Shown here in pieces: positions 61,866 through 64,000 of a stretch of DNA of 64,000 nt. Numbering within the stretch: the first letter of the stretch is position 1; every line of letters starts with the position of its first letter. The notes under the pieces are model-generated. The model saw only the letters and a list, made by a program, of their open reading frames with translations, had not been told where the DNA came from and did no database searches. Source of the DNA: Streptomyces corynorhini (GTDB lineage: Bacteria; Actinomycetota; Actinomycetes; Streptomycetales; Streptomycetaceae); assembly GCF_003346515.1 (NCBI RefSeq), contig NZ_QQNA01000035.1, positions 1-64,000 of the forward strand, given 5' to 3'. Position numbers and translations under genes: made by a program.

Positions 61866-63128
61866 GTGAGCCCGACCAATCGCACCGTGGTCGTCACCGG
61901 TATCGGCGCAACCACACCACTGGGTGGCGACAGCGTCTCGACCTGGGAAGGTCTGCTCGCGGGCCGCTCCGGGGTACGCACCCTGGAAGGCGAGCGTTTC
62001 GAGACCCTCCCGGTCCGCATCGCCGCCACCGCCGCCGTGGACCCGGGCGAGGTACTGCCCCGTCCGCTCGCGCGCAAGCTGGACCGCTCGGCGCAGTTCG
62101 CGCTGATCGCGGCCCGCGAGGCGTGGGCCGACGCGGGCTTCACCGCGCGCGCCGGTGAGGACACCTCGGTCGACGCGGACCGGCTCGGGACCGTGATCGC
62201 CTCCGGCATCGGCGGCGTGACCACCCTGCTCGACCAGTACGACGTGCTCAAGGAGCGCGGTGAGCGCCGCGTCTCCCCGCACACCGTGCCGATGCTGATG
62301 CCCAACAGCCCCTCCGCCAACGTCAGCCTGGAGGTGGGCGCCCGCGCGGGCGTGCACACCCCGGTCTCCGCCTGCGCGTCGGGCGCCGAGGCCGTCGGCT
62401 ACGCCGTGGAGATGATCCGTACTGGCCGGGCCGACGTCGTCGTCGCCGGTGGTACGGAAGCGGCCATCCACCCGCTGCCCATGGCGGCGTTCGCCAACAT
62501 GATGGCGATGTCCAAGAACAACGAGCACCCCACCGAGGCGTCCCGCCCGTACGACACGGGCCGTGACGGTTTCGTCATGGGCGAGGGCTCGGGCGTCGTC
62601 GTCCTGGAGTCCGCGGAACACGCGGCCAAGCGGGGCGCGCGCGTCTACTGCGAGATCCTGGGCCAGGGCCTGTCCTCCGACGCCCACCACATCGCCCAGC
62701 CCGAGCCCACCGGCCGCGGCATCGCGAAGGCCATGCAGAACCTGCTCGACTCGTCGGACCTCAAGCCCGCCGAGATCGCGCACCTCAACGCCCACGCGAC
62801 CTCCACGCCGCAGGGCGACGTCGCCGAGATCAAGGCGCTGCGCCGGGTCCTGGGCGACGACCTCGACCATGTCGCGATCTCGGCGACGAAGTCGATGACC
62901 GGCCATCTCCTGGGCGGCGCGGGCGGCGTCGAGACGGTCGCCACCGCTCTCGCCCTGTACCACCGCACGGCCCCGCCGACGATCAACATCGACCACCTCG
63001 ACGAGGAGGTCGACGCGGACGTCGTGCGCGGCGAGGCCCGTACGCTCCCGAGCGGCACGATCGCGGCTATCAACAACTCGTTCGGCTTCGGCGGCCACAA
63101 CGTGGTGCTGGCGCTGCGCACGGTGTGA
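61866..63128 (+). CDS. fabF: Beta-ketoacyl-ACP synthase II FabF
   Basis: 420 aa from a GTG. Condensing-enzyme motifs: RTVVVTGIGATTPLGGD, active-site Cys170 in TPVSACASGAEAVGYAVEMI, His in HLNAHATSTPQGD, and SATKSMTGHLLGGAGGVETVATALALYH, with C-terminal NNSFGFGGHNVVLALRTV. It catalyses chain elongation with malonyl-ACP. The last gene of the operon, closed by the hairpin at 63187. The acpP-fabF pairing is the housekeeping set, not a polyketide KS-alpha/KS-beta pair. Confidence 0.95.
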   Translation: MSPTNRTVVVTGIGATTPLGGDSVSTWEGLLAGRSGVRTLEGERFETLPVRIAATAAVDPGEVLPRPLARKLDRSAQFALIAAREAWADAGFTARAGEDTSVDADRLGTVIASGIGGVTTLLDQYDVLKERGERRVSPHTVPMLMPNSPSANVSLEVGARAGVHTPVSACASGAEAVGYAVEMIRTGRADVVVAGGTEAAIHPLPMAAFANMMAMSKNNEHPTEASRPYDTGRDGFVMGEGSGVVVLESAEHAAKRGARVYCEILGQGLSSDAHHIAQPEPTGRGIAKAMQNLLDSSDLKPAEIAHLNAHATSTPQGDVAEIKALRRVLGDDLDHVAISATKSMTGHLLGGAGGVETVATALALYHRTAPPTINIDHLDEEVDADVVRGEARTLPSGTIAAINNSFGFGGHNVVLALRTV

Positions 63129-63132
63129 TCCG

Positions 63133-63186
63133 ACCGCACGGACCGAACGGACCGTACCGACCGAACGGACCGAACGGACCGAACGG
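63133..63186. repeat. 9-bp tandem repeat before the fab operon terminator
   Basis: About six copies of accgaacgg, some degenerate, between the fabF stop and the hairpin. Confidence 0.75.
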
Positions 63187-63228
63187 AAGTGCCCGGCAGG
63201 GGATTCTCTCCCTGCCGGGCACTTTCGT
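63187..63228 (+). terminator. Strong terminator of the fab operon
   Basis: Perfect 15-bp arms AAGTGCCCGGCAGGG and CCCTGCCGGGCACTT with an 8-base loop, followed by TTCG and a T-rich tail. Confidence 0.9.
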
Positions 63229-63329
63229 CTGAGCAGCGGGCTCACCCGCTCACCCCACCCGTCCGTGACGGACGGCGGCTCACGTCGTTGCCACAGTGAA
63301 CGCACGACAAGCCGGGGGTTGAGCGGGGA

Positions 63330-63851
63330 ATGACATCGTTCGAGACGGAGTGGACGCGGCTCAAGCAGGACGCCGCGACCCGTTCCGTCCGCAGGCTCGC
63401 GAGCGCCGACGCGGCGGCGGCCGGGGGCGGCTCAGGCGACGTGAAGTCGACGAAGTCCGCGTGGACGGCTGCGGGGAACGGGGTCGGCGGGCTGAGGGCC
63501 GGTATCACCGAGGCCCGGAGCGCGCTGGACCGGGGCCAGGAGGGCCTGCGGACGGCGGGTGGCGTGGGGAGCGCGGCGGCCCAGGCGGTGGTCTTCCGTT
63601 CCTGGGACGCCTACTTGAAGAAGGTGTCGGGCCGGTGTACCGCCCTCGCGCAGCAGTTACGGACGGCGGGCAGCGACCTGCACGGGAGCGACAAGGCCGT
63701 CGAGCAGGACTTCGCCCGGCTGAGGGCCGCGTACGAGGACACCCCCGCCGTCGGCGGCAGGGACAGCGCCAGTAGCGGTGCGAGTGGCAGTGGCAGTGGC
63801 AGTAGCCGTGCCACTGGCTGTGCCAGTAGCAGTGGCGACGGAGACCGGTGA
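63330..63851 (+). CDS. Hypothetical helical protein, WXG100-like, with Ser/Gly tail
   Basis: 173 aa from an ATG preceded by GAGCGGGGA. Residues 1-135 are predicted helical (ETEWTRLKQDAATRSVRRLASAD; AVVFRSWDAYLKKVSGRCTALAQQLRTAGSDLHGSDKAVEQDFARLRAAYEDT), resembling the paired helical hairpins of WXG100/EsxA-like proteins, as far as can be judged by eye. The tail is Ser/Gly-repetitive, encoded by agtggcagtggc repeats. It lies 14 bp before another gene, probably its operon partner. Confidence 0.65.
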   Translation: MTSFETEWTRLKQDAATRSVRRLASADAAAAGGGSGDVKSTKSAWTAAGNGVGGLRAGITEARSALDRGQEGLRTAGGVGSAAAQAVVFRSWDAYLKKVSGRCTALAQQLRTAGSDLHGSDKAVEQDFARLRAAYEDTPAVGGRDSASSGASGSGSGSSRATGCASSSGDGDR

Positions 63852-63865
63852 CCGGTGACCCGACC

Positions 63866-64000
63866 GATGGACTTCACCACGCTCAAGTCCCTCAAGCCCT
63901 CGGCGTACGAGGACGCGGCGGGCGGATACCAGGCCGCCGTCGCCATGGCCTCCCGGACGAAGGACGAGATCGAGAACGGCATCGCGGCGGCGCTGCGCGG
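63866..64000 (+). CDS. 5' end of a probable DUF1023 alpha/beta hydrolase
   Basis: 45 codons to the window end: MDFTTLKSLKPSAYEDAAGG then YQAAVAMASRTKDEIENGIAAALRG. The start, a helix-rich N-terminus with D-F-x-x-L-K-x-L-K-P, is that of the long Streptomyces DUF1023 hydrolases that carry an N-terminal WXG100-like helical region and follow a small helical partner. The catalytic part lies outside the window. Assignment rests on the N-terminus and context only. Confidence 0.55.

Noticed and set aside
59500-63128. Type II polyketide biosynthetic cluster
   Set aside because: fabD-fabH-acpP-fabF with FasR is the housekeeping fatty acid operon; no KS-beta, cyclase or ketoreductase genes are nearby.

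Overview
The window is chromosomal DNA from a Streptomyces or close relative. Base composition is very GC-rich with third-position GC bias, GTG and TTG starts are common, and the gene content is typical: a DUF3052 gene beside aceE, FasR beside fabD-fabH-acpP-fabF, a bxl xylobiose operon, TerD paralogues, and DUF1023, DUF4429 and DUF2277 proteins. From about 32 kb to 63 kb the order resembles the S. coelicolor region around SCO2365-SCO2390 (comparison from memory).

Layout. 0-12.5 kb: single genes (peptidoglycan-binding protein, methyltransferase, HAD phosphatase, FetB-type permease, secreted HNH nuclease, FAD/NAD(P)-binding protein, DoxX, DedA), an Lrp/DUF2000 divergent pair, DUF2277, and a GntR regulator divergent from a Cys-rich protein across a long inverted repeat. 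12.6-19.6 kb: a bxl system, with LacI regulator BxlR divergent from bxlE-bxlF-bxlG (sugar ABC importer without ATPase) and bxlA (GH3 beta-xylosidase). 19.7-22.5 kb: a two-gene unit (large membrane protein plus small helical protein) sharing a Gly-rich motif, then a lipoprotein.

22.8-28.0 kb: a decayed integrative element in tRNA-Val(UAC). A 43-bp copy of the tRNA 3' half lies at 22793-22835, the intact tRNA at 27914-27988, and next to it is the C-terminal remnant of a tyrosine integrase. Between them are a frameshifted GntR gene, a disrupted hypothetical gene, and a visibly AT-richer stand-alone DUF262 gene, a plausible phage-defence cargo.

28.2-32.7 kb: a DUF4097 lipoprotein, a secreted coiled-coil protein, DUF4383, a truncated LysR gene, and an FmdB zinc ribbon. 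32.7-41.9 kb: a Ter stress-response cluster. A four-domain biosynthetic operon (HpcH-like lyase, PRTase-TRSP joined in frame to StiP, HAD phosphatase) sits beside four TerD-superfamily proteins and a DUF475/TerC membrane protein. 42.2-46.5 kb: peroxiredoxin, DUF3052, aceE.

46.6-57.4 kb: an I36-type secreted protein, two DUF1023 hydrolases, DUF4429, a NarL-type two-component system whose putative operator recurs upstream of a DUF1023-acyltransferase operon and is separated from its kinase gene by a MITE-like element, a MerR/aldo-keto reductase pair, and a serine hydrolase. 57.5-64 kb: pirin, then the FasR-controlled type II fatty acid synthase operon closed by a strong terminator, then a helical protein and the start of another gene.

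A strain-level peculiarity runs through the window. Short tandem repeats (9-18 bp units) have expanded in intergenic DNA and at the unconserved ends of many otherwise conserved proteins.
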